From the IMG/VR virus record IMGVR_UViG_3300047550_004702, positions 1 through 49,141 of that record: a stretch of 49,141 nucleotides of DNA; one strand, given 5' to 3'. Below the pieces are notes generated by a model. That model saw only the letters and a list, made by a program, of their open reading frames with translations. It did not search any database and was not told the DNA's origin. This document shows, one piece after another, positions 15,427 through 24,261 of the stretch. The stretch comes from a virus. Position 1 is the stretch's first letter. Each line of letters starts with the position of its first letter. The position numbers and the translations under genes are program-made.

Positions 15427-16123
15427 CTGGCGTCTTGTTCGCCTCAAGCTTCAATTGCTCATTGGCAAATGCATCGATATAGTTGATATTGCTGTCAGTA
15501 AGCTTGAGCTGCTCGACGGCTTCTTTGCCGATTGCATCGACAGCTTTACCGAGCGCGAGATTATACTTGATCGCCAGTCCAAGAGTCTGTTTGACGTCCT
15601 CCAGAGGCATCATCAGGATCGAGTCCATATTGCCCTGGCTGATCCGGCCGATGGTGTTGATATCCAGCGAGGCCTGTTTCGCCATGCGGGTGATCCAGTA
15701 GTTGCGCTCCTCGAGTTCATTGTGCGCAGCAAAGTTCTTGAGATCCTCGATGTTCGGAACTAGGTCACGAATCATAGCAATGAAGTTGTCGATCTCGTTC
15801 TGGCACATCCTCTCCTTCTTGTCGTACATATGGATGTCCCAGTCAGCCTGCTCAAGATCGACTTCCAGCAGCTGTTTCTTCAGGGCATCGATCTCGTTTC
15901 CGATGTCACGCAAGATTATCTGGCGTTGGATTTGCCGCTTCTTGCGCTCACGGTCGATCTGCTTCTTCATACCAATGCGCGTGTCGAGCTCAATCAGAGC
16001 CTGACGAACACGGCGGTAATCGGTAACCTGCGAGTTAACCACAAAGTAACGCGACTGGAAATCAGACATTCCCAGCGAGTTCTCATTCTCCGTCACGAAG
16101 TTCAAAATCTCAGTGTCATTCAT
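15413..16123 (-). CDS. Conserved T4-like phage coiled-coil protein, unknown function
   Basis: The 236-residue protein begins with an SRYFVVNSQVTDYRRVRQAL region that I recognise from a family found in marine T4-like phages, where it is usually just called hypothetical. Residues about 45-135 are a long charged helical region (KKQIDRERKKRQIQRQIIL, then GNEIDALKKQLLEVD), predicted coiled coil. The C-terminal ~100 residues are helical as well. There is no membrane segment or catalytic motif. It is preceded by a 201-residue gene with a 14-base gap and overlaps the start of the U32-methyltransferase fusion. The RVRQAL-plus-coiled-coil pattern could fit a scaffold or assembly chaperone, but I have no direct evidence. 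Confidence 0.8.
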   Translation of the reverse strand: MNDTEILNFVTENENSLGMSDFQSRYFVVNSQVTDYRRVRQALIELDTRIGMKKQIDRERKKRQIQRQIILRDIGNEIDALKKQLLEVDLEQADWDIHMYDKKERMCQNEIDNFIAMIRDLVPNIEDLKNFAAHNELEERNYWITRMAKQASLDINTIGRISQGNMDSILMMPLEDVKQTLGLAIKYNLALGKAVDAIGKEAVEQLKLTDSNINYIDAFANEQLKLEANKTPGENL

Positions 16124-16137
16124 ATAGTATATGTATG

Positions 16138-16743
16138 TCAGAATTTATACCCAAACTTTAGAGGGAAGTCCTTTCTAATGTTGCGCTCTTCATTCCATTT
16201 GCCTAGGCGAGTGGCTAGATCCTTTGACATCTCGATTCCTAGGATCTCCTCACGGGCCTGAACGATCTCATCGATGGTCTTCATCTTGTCGATGTCTTTC
16301 TTCAGGTCAGCATGCTTCTTAGCATTGTGCGCTGGTCTCTTCTTACCATCAAGCTCAGGCTTTCCCTTCTTACGGTCATCCATCTCAATGTCCACATGGA
16401 AGTGAAAGGCTTTCTTCATCAGTGAGATGACAGCTTCTTTCTGAGGATCAGTGATGTAGACTTTCGTTCTGCGGCTGCCCTTTGCCAGTTCGTCGGCATC
16501 TGGCTGTAGACCTTCCAGATCAGAGTACGCTTTACGGTATCCTCGAGTCTCACCGTAGATATTGCGAACCGCGGCCTCAGCCTCAGTTATTTCTAGCAAA
16601 GGGATATTGTCTGGATGAGCACGCACTTCTGCTAATGCCGCATCAGTAACCGAGATGATGTTGAAATTATCCACGCATCCGAGGACTGTCATTCCATTGA
16701 TCTGCGGAATGTACCTGAAGAATTTTGCAAGATAGTATGCCAT
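16138..16743 (-). CDS. Protein of unknown function, Lys-rich C-terminal half
   Basis: I do not recognise this 201-residue protein. The N-terminal ~70 residues look like a compact alpha/beta domain (LAKFFRYIPQINGMTVLG, then DNFNIISVTDAALAEVRAH). Residues about 85-155 are basic and strongly charged (RRTKVYITDPQKEAVISLMK, then DDRKKGKPELDGKKRPAHNAK), and the end contains the helix DEIVQAREEILGIEMSKDLATRL and an aromatic tail GYKF. It lies 8 bases after the 356-residue virion protein and just before the coiled-coil protein, so it is probably in the same late transcription unit. A nucleic-acid-binding or virion role would fit the basic middle, but this is speculation. Confidence 0.7.
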   Translation of the reverse strand: MAYYLAKFFRYIPQINGMTVLGCVDNFNIISVTDAALAEVRAHPDNIPLLEITEAEAAVRNIYGETRGYRKAYSDLEGLQPDADELAKGSRRTKVYITDPQKEAVISLMKKAFHFHVDIEMDDRKKGKPELDGKKRPAHNAKKHADLKKDIDKMKTIDEIVQAREEILGIEMSKDLATRLGKWNEERNIRKDFPLKFGYKF

Positions 16744-16751
16744 AAGATGAT

Positions 16752-17822
16752 TTATATGTTGGTTCCGAGTGTGCCGCCGAGCAATATGCAGCTACCAGTT
16801 CCGCAGCAGCCAGATGATGCTCCGCCGTGTCCTTTGGGTTGAGTGTCTGATCCCATTGCGACCTGAGTATCTGAGGTGTAATACTGCTTCTGAGTATTGT
16901 TAGTCTGAGCACCGTTGTAAGATCCCAGCGCATATCCCCAATCCTGTCCGATCTGCATATTTTCTTCGCCGTTTGATTCTGGCCGCGCAATCGTGGTGAT
17001 CTGAGTCAGCGTGGTGTCATTGAACTTGTATGTCGTACCAGTAACATTTGTGGTTGCATTGTATCCGAATCCCCACTTGCTAGACAAGCCTTTTGCCACG
17101 CCATCAAGATTTCCCGCAAAGCTCCATGCGCCAGCTGCAGACCAAGTCTCGGTTGAAAAGCTCAACTTAGCCGAGTTTCCATTAGCGCCCACTGTTCCGA
17201 AGTACTGGCCAAAGAATCCAGTGTATGCGCCATACGTATTTCCGCCTGATCCGGCAGTACAGACATTTCCAAGGTAACCGGAATAAGCCATCGTGTCAGT
17301 GACTGTGCTGAACTTTTCGGTGACGTTTGATCCACCTCCTGCGATATAGATTGCAGTGAGACCTGGATTCATCAGTGTCTTGGTATCCTGCCGAGCAATC
17401 TTAAGGTCCCAGGATGACTGGTGAGTTCTCAGTGTCTCAGAGATCATACTCATCGATGACACGAATGATGTCGCTCCGTTCCATGACACACCGTTTGGAA
17501 ACACGTAGGAATAGTAATCGCTGAATCCACCGTTGATGTAGTTGGCGATGTAGTCCATCATGTCGCCAAGGTTGACGGTCGTGTCCGTCATATGTACAGT
17601 GCGGTTTGTGTTCCTCCAGGGGGAACTATCCTTGTACCCGCAATGCAGATATCCACGGGTGTAGATCGTACGGTACTTGAACGTATCCTGGCCGATCGGA
17701 TTAGGATTTATCGCATATCCGTCTGAATTCCAGCTCTTGCCGTCGTAGAAGTAGACGTCTCCGTTTGGAGAGACGTACCTGGTACCGGAACTAGGAGAAC
17801 TTGGGAAACTTAGTACGGCCAT
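16752..17822 (-). CDS. Putative fibre-associated virion protein, paralogue 2
   Basis: This 356-residue protein is a tandem paralogue of the 353-residue one just upstream. Shared landmarks in order are VLSFPSSP, RYVSPNGDVYFYDGKSW, INPNPI, FKYRTIYTRGYLHCGYKDSS, the NTNRTVHMTDTTVNLGDMMD segment, GGFSDYYSYVF, SSMSMISETLRT, LMNPGLTAIYIAGG, the STETWSAAGAW strand, GLSSKWGFGYNA, RPESNGEENMQIGQDWGY and the glycine-rich end KGHGGASSGCCGTG. The YRTIYTRGY ... SPWRNTNRTVH core is a signature I recognise from T4-like cyanophage virion proteins encoded beside tail fibres. It probably belongs to the adsorption apparatus. The C-terminal Gly/Ser/Cys-rich segment resembles the glycine-rich tips of phage adhesins. 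Confidence 0.8.
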   Translation of the reverse strand: MAVLSFPSSPSSGTRYVSPNGDVYFYDGKSWNSDGYAINPNPIGQDTFKYRTIYTRGYLHCGYKDSSPWRNTNRTVHMTDTTVNLGDMMDYIANYINGGFSDYYSYVFPNGVSWNGATSFVSSMSMISETLRTHQSSWDLKIARQDTKTLMNPGLTAIYIAGGGSNVTEKFSTVTDTMAYSGYLGNVCTAGSGGNTYGAYTGFFGQYFGTVGANGNSAKLSFSTETWSAAGAWSFAGNLDGVAKGLSSKWGFGYNATTNVTGTTYKFNDTTLTQITTIARPESNGEENMQIGQDWGYALGSYNGAQTNNTQKQYYTSDTQVAMGSDTQPKGHGGASSGCCGTGSCILLGGTLGTNI

Positions 17823-17825
17823 ACA

Positions 17826-18887
17826 TTATATAGAGGTACCCATCGTACCGCCTAGAAGAGTAACACTGCCACTGCCGCAAGAGCCTGATGACATTCCGCC
17901 GTGTCCTTTAGGCTGACCATCGGATCCGAGCGCGACGCAACTATCAGTCAAATAAGAGGTCTTCGTAGAATTGTTAGTCTGACCAGCCCCATTGTACGAG
18001 CCGAGGGTGTAACCCCAATCCTGTCCAACCTGGCAGTTTTCTTCACCGCAACTTTCAGGGCGACTGAAACTAGTAGATAGAGTTCCAGTCGTATCGTTGA
18101 ACTTGTTGTAGGTAGATGATCCAGCATAACTGCCAGCCGCATTGTATCCCCAACCCCATTTACTAGAAAGCCCCTTTGGCTGACCGTCGCTGTTATTTGC
18201 TCCCCAGGCCCAAGTACCGGTAGTCCAGGTTTCAGTTGACCAGGCTAGCCACGCTGAAGATCCACTCGATCCGATAATTCCATACGTTGCTCCCCAAAAT
18301 CCGCTGGCCGCATAATTTCCATTTCCAGAACTTCCGACATAACTGGCATACATCATCGTATCGGTTATTGTATTGAATTTGTCAGTAGTACCAGAATATC
18401 CGGAGGTAATATAGATTCCGGTCAATCCAGGATTCATCAGAGCTTTACAGTTTGTTCTGCTGACGGTCATGTAACGATTCGAGTTGATCGTTCGAAGCGT
18501 CTCAGTGATCATACTCATCGAAGATGTTACGTTAGAGTTTCCTCCCACAGCACCCGAGTTGTTAAAAACGTAAGTATTATAGTCACTGAACCCGCCATCG
18601 ATGTACGATGAGTTATTGTCCATCATATCACCCAGATTGACACTTGTATCCGAGACGTGAATAGTGCGATTCGTATTTTTCCAAGGAGATCCGCCCTGAT
18701 ATCCGCAATGAGTGTATCCGCGAGTGTAGATCGTACGGTACAGGAACGTGTTGTTAGCAATTGGATTTGGATTGATCGTCGTTCCAGTCGAAGACCAGAC
18801 ACGGCCATCGTAGAAGTACGGATGTCCGTTTGGAGAAATGTACCGTGCGCCAGTAGCAGGTGAACTTGGAAAACTTAGTACTGACAT
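17826..18887 (-). CDS. Putative fibre-associated virion protein, paralogue 1
   Basis: The 353-residue protein is the upstream member of a tandem pair, separated from its paralogue by 3 bases. It follows the 1273-residue fibre gene by 4 bases, with AAAGG about 9 bases before the ATG, so all three are probably co-transcribed and co-translated. It has the same landmarks as its neighbour (RYISPNGHPYFYDGRVW, YRTIYTRGYTHCGY, NTNRTIHVSDTSVNLGDMMD, GLSSKWGWGYNA, RPESCGEENCQVGQDWGY). Differences concentrate between residues about 110-270. It ends KGHGGMSSGSCGSGSVTLLG. The glycine-rich end suggests a distal, surface-exposed position; which copy contacts the host, or whether they form a heteromer, cannot be seen. 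Confidence 0.8.
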   Translation of the reverse strand: MSVLSFPSSPATGARYISPNGHPYFYDGRVWSSTGTTINPNPIANNTFLYRTIYTRGYTHCGYQGGSPWKNTNRTIHVSDTSVNLGDMMDNNSSYIDGGFSDYNTYVFNNSGAVGGNSNVTSSMSMITETLRTINSNRYMTVSRTNCKALMNPGLTGIYITSGYSGTTDKFNTITDTMMYASYVGSSGNGNYAASGFWGATYGIIGSSGSSAWLAWSTETWTTGTWAWGANNSDGQPKGLSSKWGWGYNAAGSYAGSSTYNKFNDTTGTLSTSFSRPESCGEENCQVGQDWGYTLGSYNGAGQTNNSTKTSYLTDSCVALGSDGQPKGHGGMSSGSCGSGSVTLLGGTMGTSI

Positions 18888-18891
18888 TGGA

Positions 18892-21800
18892 TTATGCCTT
18901 TGATGCTAGGAGTGCCTTCAGCTCGTCGATCTGGACCTGTTGAGCCTTGATCGCCTCGATGAGAAGCGGGATCATCTTCTCGTAGCGAACAGTCAGGTAT
19001 TCGTCTGAGATAGGAGCGGTCGTCACGATCTCAGGGAGAATTGCTTGTACTTCCTGAGCAGACACGCCGATCTCTCGTTTCTTCTGATAACCTAGAGCCA
19101 CAGCAGTCTCATTCGCCTCGAAGTAGAAACCGGACAGCGCCTTCACCTTCTCGATTGGATTCTCAATTGGACCAAGTTTGGTCTTCAGACGTTCGTCAGA
19201 ATAGTAAGCAGTGATGTTGTCTGTCGCACGGATTTCACCGGCAGTGCCAGATGCATTAGTGTTGATTCCTAGGGACTGGAATCGCGCATATCCAGCATTG
19301 CTGATCGACGCGACATTCGCCGGCGTACTGACATCGCGGAAGATCCATCCACGATTCGCCGTATTATTCATAGTAAAGTAAGTAGCCCAGTCAGTACCAT
19401 TTGATACACTGCCGTGTGTGCCGTATGTCGCGGTACTTGCAAACATCATTCCATATGTCGGCTGAGTGGTTGTTCCTCCAGTATTAACCCACGATGGATA
19501 GAGCGCCAAGCCAAAACCAGCGCTTGATCCAGCGCCATTAACCTCTAAGCTATATTTGAGCTTTGCGCTCATTCCGCTAGTCACACTGTCTGCTGCCGGA
19601 TCTACGAAATATGTGGTATCATTTTGGTCATAGAATACAGAAGAGCGCATCGAATTTGCGCTCCATAGGTCACCGCTCATATTGAGCGTCAGTCTTCCCG
19701 CTGACGCGCTCCATCCACCAATTCGGAATACGTTATCTGGATCCAATCCCATGTTTACTGCATAGGATCCGGATCGATGGAAAGACAAGAATGCAGCGCC
19801 GCCGTCACTAGAATATGCCTGAAGACCAGGACTGTTGGTAGCTCCAAGATATACGCCGGATCCTTTATTGCTGTAAAAATATTGGTTACTGTAATAGCTA
19901 CCGGAACCATTGACCGTCAGTCCGTTAAGATTGGACGTACTACCAGGATCGGTGTAATACGTGGTATCCCCTAGATCGTAATACCGATTGGCATAGAAAT
20001 AACCATTGGACTCGACGTATGCTCGAGTATTATTTCCAGTCCTGAAGTAGATCGCACCTCCTGCATTCGGCGTATTCAGGAATGTGTTCGTGCTTCCATC
20101 AGTGATCAGCGTATAATCAGATCCTTGTCTCCATAGACCGGCATATGACTGATAGCTAGGATGCACACCGATCGTCATCGGATACGATCCACCCGATGTC
20201 GCAGTGATGTTTCCGGTTGCAGTCAGCAGTCCGCTGACACTTACGTTGCCGTTGATGTTACCACCACCGACAGGATAGTACTGCGACATATCTGGTGTCG
20301 GTGTGGCCACAACCCAGGCATTTGCCGTAGACCACCAGATGTTCAGCTTACCAGTATCAGTGTTCCACCAGAGGTCACCGTTTGCGATTGCAGTCGGAGT
20401 ACCTGTCGTAGCACCAGACTGAATGAACATTCCTGGCAGAGTGATGCCGCTAGTGTAGTTGGAGCTGGCTTTTGTCCATGCGCCGTAGAGTGTTCCGCCG
20501 GAGTAAGCATTACCATAGCTCGATCTAACCGCCCAATTACCATTGTTGTTCAATAAACCGAAACCGTCGTTGTCCCAATAAACTAATCCCTTGAGCGTGC
20601 TAGCATGTCCTGCTCTGAATTTCAGCCCGCCGTATGTGAGACTTCCTCCACCAGCAACATTGTAGTAACCGGCTTCACCCGAATAAAAGTGCATCGCATA
20701 GTCGCTATTGTATAGACCATTTGCACCATTTGTCCTGAACCAATTTGCGCTGAAGACATCTCCTAAGTATACTTCACCGCTTCCTCCGCGTTGTACGATC
20801 TGACTTGCAGTATTTGCAGAAGTTGCCGTGATCGTGGCGGAGTTTGCCTGGTTATCAATCGAACGAGCACGGTCAACACGCACACCGTACGTGTTGCTTC
20901 CGTTCCATCCCATTAAGCTGATGGCCTCACCCCATGTATTACTTCCAGCGCCGGTACTATTGATAGTGTTCTGCGCAGTATACTTGTCGATTATACCACC
21001 GCCTGGTTCAGTACCAGCGGACGCATCAATCAAAACGTGGTTGTTTCCATAGTTCTTCCAGCGAAGATATTTTGCAACCTCAAGGTCGTTTGCTGCAGTG
21101 CCCCTAGCTGTAGATATATTTTGACCAGTTAGCGTGATGTCGGCAGAACCGTTAAACGAAACACCTGCAATATTGCGTGCGGTCTGCAGTGTGGTTGCGG
21201 TTGACGCATTGATTGCCCAGCTGCCAGATGCATCGCCACCAGTGCGAGTCGGAACGTTCAATACTGTACGGAAATTGGCAGGAGTATAGTAGCGAATGTA
21301 CTGGTCATATGAAGCGTAAACTCGGTCAATCGCAGAAGTACCCTGATCTCCACTTATAGTATTAATCCAACCAGCTTGAATATAGCCATTTCCATCAGTA
21401 CGAACAATCTTATTTGCTTCATTGTTGGTTCCGGTATGAACATCTAACCCATCTAGAAGATCCGCATTTAGATTTGTGACCTTCGTCGTTGAAGTTACTG
21501 TTAATGGAGCAGTACCTGTGGCAACGTTTGATATCAGTCTTGTACCAGTGACTGTTCCAGATACAACCAAATCCGATACGCCGTTTGCGCTCGGCTTGAG
21601 CGTCATTGCATCATATACTGTAGAACCTGACGGAGTGAATCTCCATCTCCACCAATCATTATTGTTGTCGTCCGTGAGATTAAAGTCAAAGAATGTAGAA
21701 GTTCCACTAATTGTCGTGGCAATAGAAGCACTGTCTGATCCTTCAGTGGTAAATCCAATAGACGTTACACTTGTCAGAGAAGTATGATTATGGCTCGCCG

Positions 21801-22713
21801 CCGCTGCACCAATTTCTCCTAAAGTCCACGAAACGTCCGCCGATCCGTTTACTGATTTTCCGGTACTGCCAATCGTGAATGTGCGTGCCGTAGTCCACGT
21901 TGCTGCACTAGATGCGGTTGACGCATTGCCTGAGAAAGCACCACTGAACGTGGGAGCAGTGACTGTTCCACCGAAGGTAGCATTGTTATTGGTCAGATCG
22001 ATCTGAAGTGGCCAGACACTATTGACCTGAGTCCATGATTCAGTATCATTCGCTCCACGCAACACATAGAAGATATTGCTATTAACATGAATCATCGCGC
22101 TATTGTTATCAGTATCTCTGAACCAGATAGTCGGAGACTGACCGCGGAGGACCAAAGCGCCTGAAGCAAATCGATTTGAAGTATCAGACGAGATATAGTA
22201 TGTCGGAGTGCGAATATCGCCGGATGTCACCTGCAAACCATTGCCGGTATCGACAACTACGTTGTATCCGGATGCTGGACGAAGGTAGATATTGTTTGAC
22301 GCAACTCCAAGTAAATTTCCTCCAGATGTAATAGTACCATTCACTTGGCCGATAAAGGAAATTCCGGCGTTGTTTGCTCCGGCAATTGTCAATTTGTCTG
22401 TTGGAGATGCTGTTCCGATGCCAATTCGATTATTTGTGCCATCGACGACCAGTGTATTCTGAGCATACTTACCCATCACTACTTTGTCGGTAGAAAACAC
22501 CTCTAGGATCGGAAGTCCGGATGTGTCATTGACCGACATCAGGCTTCCGGTCACGGAATCCGCGATGCTGAACAGCGATCCATTAGCGCCGTTAAACGAC
22601 AGGGATCCGTCTGTTAGCACCTCAAGCTTGATGGTGCCAGTCGTGACTCCAGTGAAATCAATCTTAGGATTGGTGCTGGTGCCTCTGTTAGGTGTGATGA
22701 CGATGTCTGGCAT
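18892..22713 (-). CDS. Tail fibre protein with C-terminal S74 auto-chaperone
   Basis: The 1273-residue protein is a long trimeric fibre type. The N-terminus (PDIVITPNRGTSTNPKIDFTG, with SLFSIADSVTGSLMSVNDTSG later) is a common phage-fibre start. One GIGTASPTDKLTIAG beta-helix element follows, then long Ser/Thr/Asn/Gly-rich repeats, an LWWNTDTGKLNIWWSTANAW segment and repeated YxDxxxTTYYTDPG motifs (three variants, around residues 910-1090). The last 102 residues are an S74 peptidase/intramolecular chaperone: SDERLK with nucleophile S1172 and K1177, then IENPIEKVKALSG, IGVSAQEVQAILPE and a terminal coiled coil. The chaperone is expected to fold the trimer and then cut itself off before S1172. 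It is driven by the promoter at 22729. Confidence 0.93.
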   Translation of the reverse strand: MPDIVITPNRGTSTNPKIDFTGVTTGTIKLEVLTDGSLSFNGANGSLFSIADSVTGSLMSVNDTSGLPILEVFSTDKVVMGKYAQNTLVVDGTNNRIGIGTASPTDKLTIAGANNAGISFIGQVNGTITSGGNLLGVASNNIYLRPASGYNVVVDTGNGLQVTSGDIRTPTYYISSDTSNRFASGALVLRGQSPTIWFRDTDNNSAMIHVNSNIFYVLRGANDTESWTQVNSVWPLQIDLTNNNATFGGTVTAPTFSGAFSGNASTASSAATWTTARTFTIGSTGKSVNGSADVSWTLGEIGAAAASHNHTSLTSVTSIGFTTEGSDSASIATTISGTSTFFDFNLTDDNNNDWWRWRFTPSGSTVYDAMTLKPSANGVSDLVVSGTVTGTRLISNVATGTAPLTVTSTTKVTNLNADLLDGLDVHTGTNNEANKIVRTDGNGYIQAGWINTISGDQGTSAIDRVYASYDQYIRYYTPANFRTVLNVPTRTGGDASGSWAINASTATTLQTARNIAGVSFNGSADITLTGQNISTARGTAANDLEVAKYLRWKNYGNNHVLIDASAGTEPGGGIIDKYTAQNTINSTGAGSNTWGEAISLMGWNGSNTYGVRVDRARSIDNQANSATITATSANTASQIVQRGGSGEVYLGDVFSANWFRTNGANGLYNSDYAMHFYSGEAGYYNVAGGGSLTYGGLKFRAGHASTLKGLVYWDNDGFGLLNNNGNWAVRSSYGNAYSGGTLYGAWTKASSNYTSGITLPGMFIQSGATTGTPTAIANGDLWWNTDTGKLNIWWSTANAWVVATPTPDMSQYYPVGGGNINGNVSVSGLLTATGNITATSGGSYPMTIGVHPSYQSYAGLWRQGSDYTLITDGSTNTFLNTPNAGGAIYFRTGNNTRAYVESNGYFYANRYYDLGDTTYYTDPGSTSNLNGLTVNGSGSYYSNQYFYSNKGSGVYLGATNSPGLQAYSSDGGAAFLSFHRSGSYAVNMGLDPDNVFRIGGWSASAGRLTLNMSGDLWSANSMRSSVFYDQNDTTYFVDPAADSVTSGMSAKLKYSLEVNGAGSSAGFGLALYPSWVNTGGTTTQPTYGMMFASTATYGTHGSVSNGTDWATYFTMNNTANRGWIFRDVSTPANVASISNAGYARFQSLGINTNASGTAGEIRATDNITAYYSDERLKTKLGPIENPIEKVKALSGFYFEANETAVALGYQKKREIGVSAQEVQAILPEIVTTAPISDEYLTVRYEKMIPLLIEAIKAQQVQIDELKALLASKA

Positions 22714-22728
22714 AGTAAATGTTTTTTC

Positions 22729-22736
22729 TATTTATT
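22729..22736 (-). promoter_or_regulatory. Late promoter for the 1273-residue fibre unit
   Basis: The minus strand reads TAATAAATAG. The first TAA is the stop codon of the third LamG gene (22735-22737). The fibre ATG at 22713 is 15 bases beyond the box. No further late box is seen until 11958, so this promoter may also serve the paralogue pair and the envelope cassette. Confidence 0.72.
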
Positions 22737-24261
22737 ATAAGCCATACCGGCTTTTCAGAGAGTTGTAATTCCTGCGAATTTCGGCAGCAGAGAGTGCTCT
22801 GTCATAAACTCTGACGACTGGGATTTCTCCATTGAACATCACTCCGCTGCGCAGACCGACGTACTTTGAGCCAGATACTGCAGTGAAGTTGCTGGCTGTA
22901 TCAGAAGCTAATGCTTGAGATACGCCATTGACGTAGAAAGCATGTGTCCCTGCTCCTGTACCTGACCGAGTATACACGACATGGTACCAAGTATTAGCCG
23001 AAAGCAGACCGCCGTTCGTATAAGCTACGTATACCCCTGGAGTGTAGACCTCAAGTCCTCCTGGTGTATTTGCACTGGTGCCGAACATAAGGTTCGTGTA
23101 ATTGGTGCCATAGATCGTCTGGCGAGTGTTTGGAATAGATGTCTTAATTACTGCCTCAATCGTCAGCACATTTGACAGATTATTCAGTGCAGTGCTAGTA
23201 CCAATGTCGATGTAGTTGTTTGCCCCATCAAAAGTGATCGCCGACGAGCTAAATCCAGCATTCGCTAGGTTGACCGTAGTATTTCCAGTCAGATCTAGAA
23301 GTCCCTGTGTGTTGGACCGACTTCCTGCGACAAAGTTAGTAACGTTCCCCTTTGCCTCGACTTGGATATTTGCTAGATCCCATTTGTAGGGCGGCGGTCC
23401 TCCTCCGAACCAATAAGTGATGATATTAGTATTGACAGGTGTAAACGTATAGGTTTGTCTTTGCCAGACCATCAAAGGACCAAGTGTAAAATTTAGGCCA
23501 AAATACTGATATGGGTTCGCTCCATAGTTATAGATGGACATTCCTACATTCTTTCCGACTGCATCTGGAGTCACTGCTCGTGTCCAGAACGAATGTGTAT
23601 TCGGAGATCCGACGGTCACGGTGGCATCTACGTTGTATGACATTCCGTCAATCACGCCGTCTGTTCGAATATAGTGGAGTCGAATGCAATTTGTCTTATT
23701 CAGAGGATCGACATTAAAACCATTCGGTATAATCTCTTTGACCAGTCCTGAATTCGGTAAGTGAGGAGCTCCCCACCACATCGTAGGAAAATTCGTGGAG
23801 TTGATCGATACTCTAACATCGTTCGCAAAATCATCATATACCTTGTGTGTATTCGTCGAGGAACTGATATAACCTTGAGATCCATCCTGTGAGCTATTAT
23901 AGGCATGCAGACTGAATGTTGTATCTGATATTTTCTTGATCAGATAATCAGTGTTTGCAGTGACTCCTCCACCCGTCGTCTGCGGCCGCATAACATCATA
24001 TGATCGCAGCGAATGATTGGCCGACATCGTAACAATATTGTTGGATACGCTAGATACCGTTCCAATCGAAAAAAATGCTCCACTGCCGTATTGGTTGGTA
24101 TTGTATGATCCCCATCCATTTCCATACGTAGGATACGCATTGGTAGTCGGACTTGGAATGGTGTTAGTGGTGGGTTGACCCACGTAACTCTTGATGTTGC
24201 TAGTATCATAGCAAAATAAGAGTCCATCCGTGACAATACCTGGATTTCCAATTACGCTCAT
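22735..24261 (-). CDS. LamG-like (concanavalin-fold) virion protein, third of three
   Basis: The 508-residue protein shares its ends with two neighbours: VTDGLLFCYDTSNIKSYVG at the N-terminus and LSAAEIRRNYNSLKSRYGL at the C-terminus. The last ~190 residues form a LamG/jelly-roll domain (Laminin_G_3 type): ITFDGANNYIDIG, LTIEAVIKT, NTWYHVVYTRSG and HAFYVNGVSQ, then IPVVRVYDRALSAAEI. The additional ~300-residue insert between the N-terminal motif and the LamG domain is beta-rich (NTHSFWTRAVTP and similar strands) and resembles a carbohydrate-binding module. It probably binds host surface polysaccharide at a fibre tip. Start and upstream stop overlap as ATGA, so translation is coupled. Confidence 0.82.
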   Translation of the reverse strand: MSVIGNPGIVTDGLLFCYDTSNIKSYVGQPTTNTIPSPTTNAYPTYGNGWGSYNTNQYGSGAFFSIGTVSSVSNNIVTMSANHSLRSYDVMRPQTTGGGVTANTDYLIKKISDTTFSLHAYNSSQDGSQGYISSSTNTHKVYDDFANDVRVSINSTNFPTMWWGAPHLPNSGLVKEIIPNGFNVDPLNKTNCIRLHYIRTDGVIDGMSYNVDATVTVGSPNTHSFWTRAVTPDAVGKNVGMSIYNYGANPYQYFGLNFTLGPLMVWQRQTYTFTPVNTNIITYWFGGGPPPYKWDLANIQVEAKGNVTNFVAGSRSNTQGLLDLTGNTTVNLANAGFSSSAITFDGANNYIDIGTSTALNNLSNVLTIEAVIKTSIPNTRQTIYGTNYTNLMFGTSANTPGGLEVYTPGVYVAYTNGGLLSANTWYHVVYTRSGTGAGTHAFYVNGVSQALASDTASNFTAVSGSKYVGLRSGVMFNGEIPVVRVYDRALSAAEIRRNYNSLKSRYGL

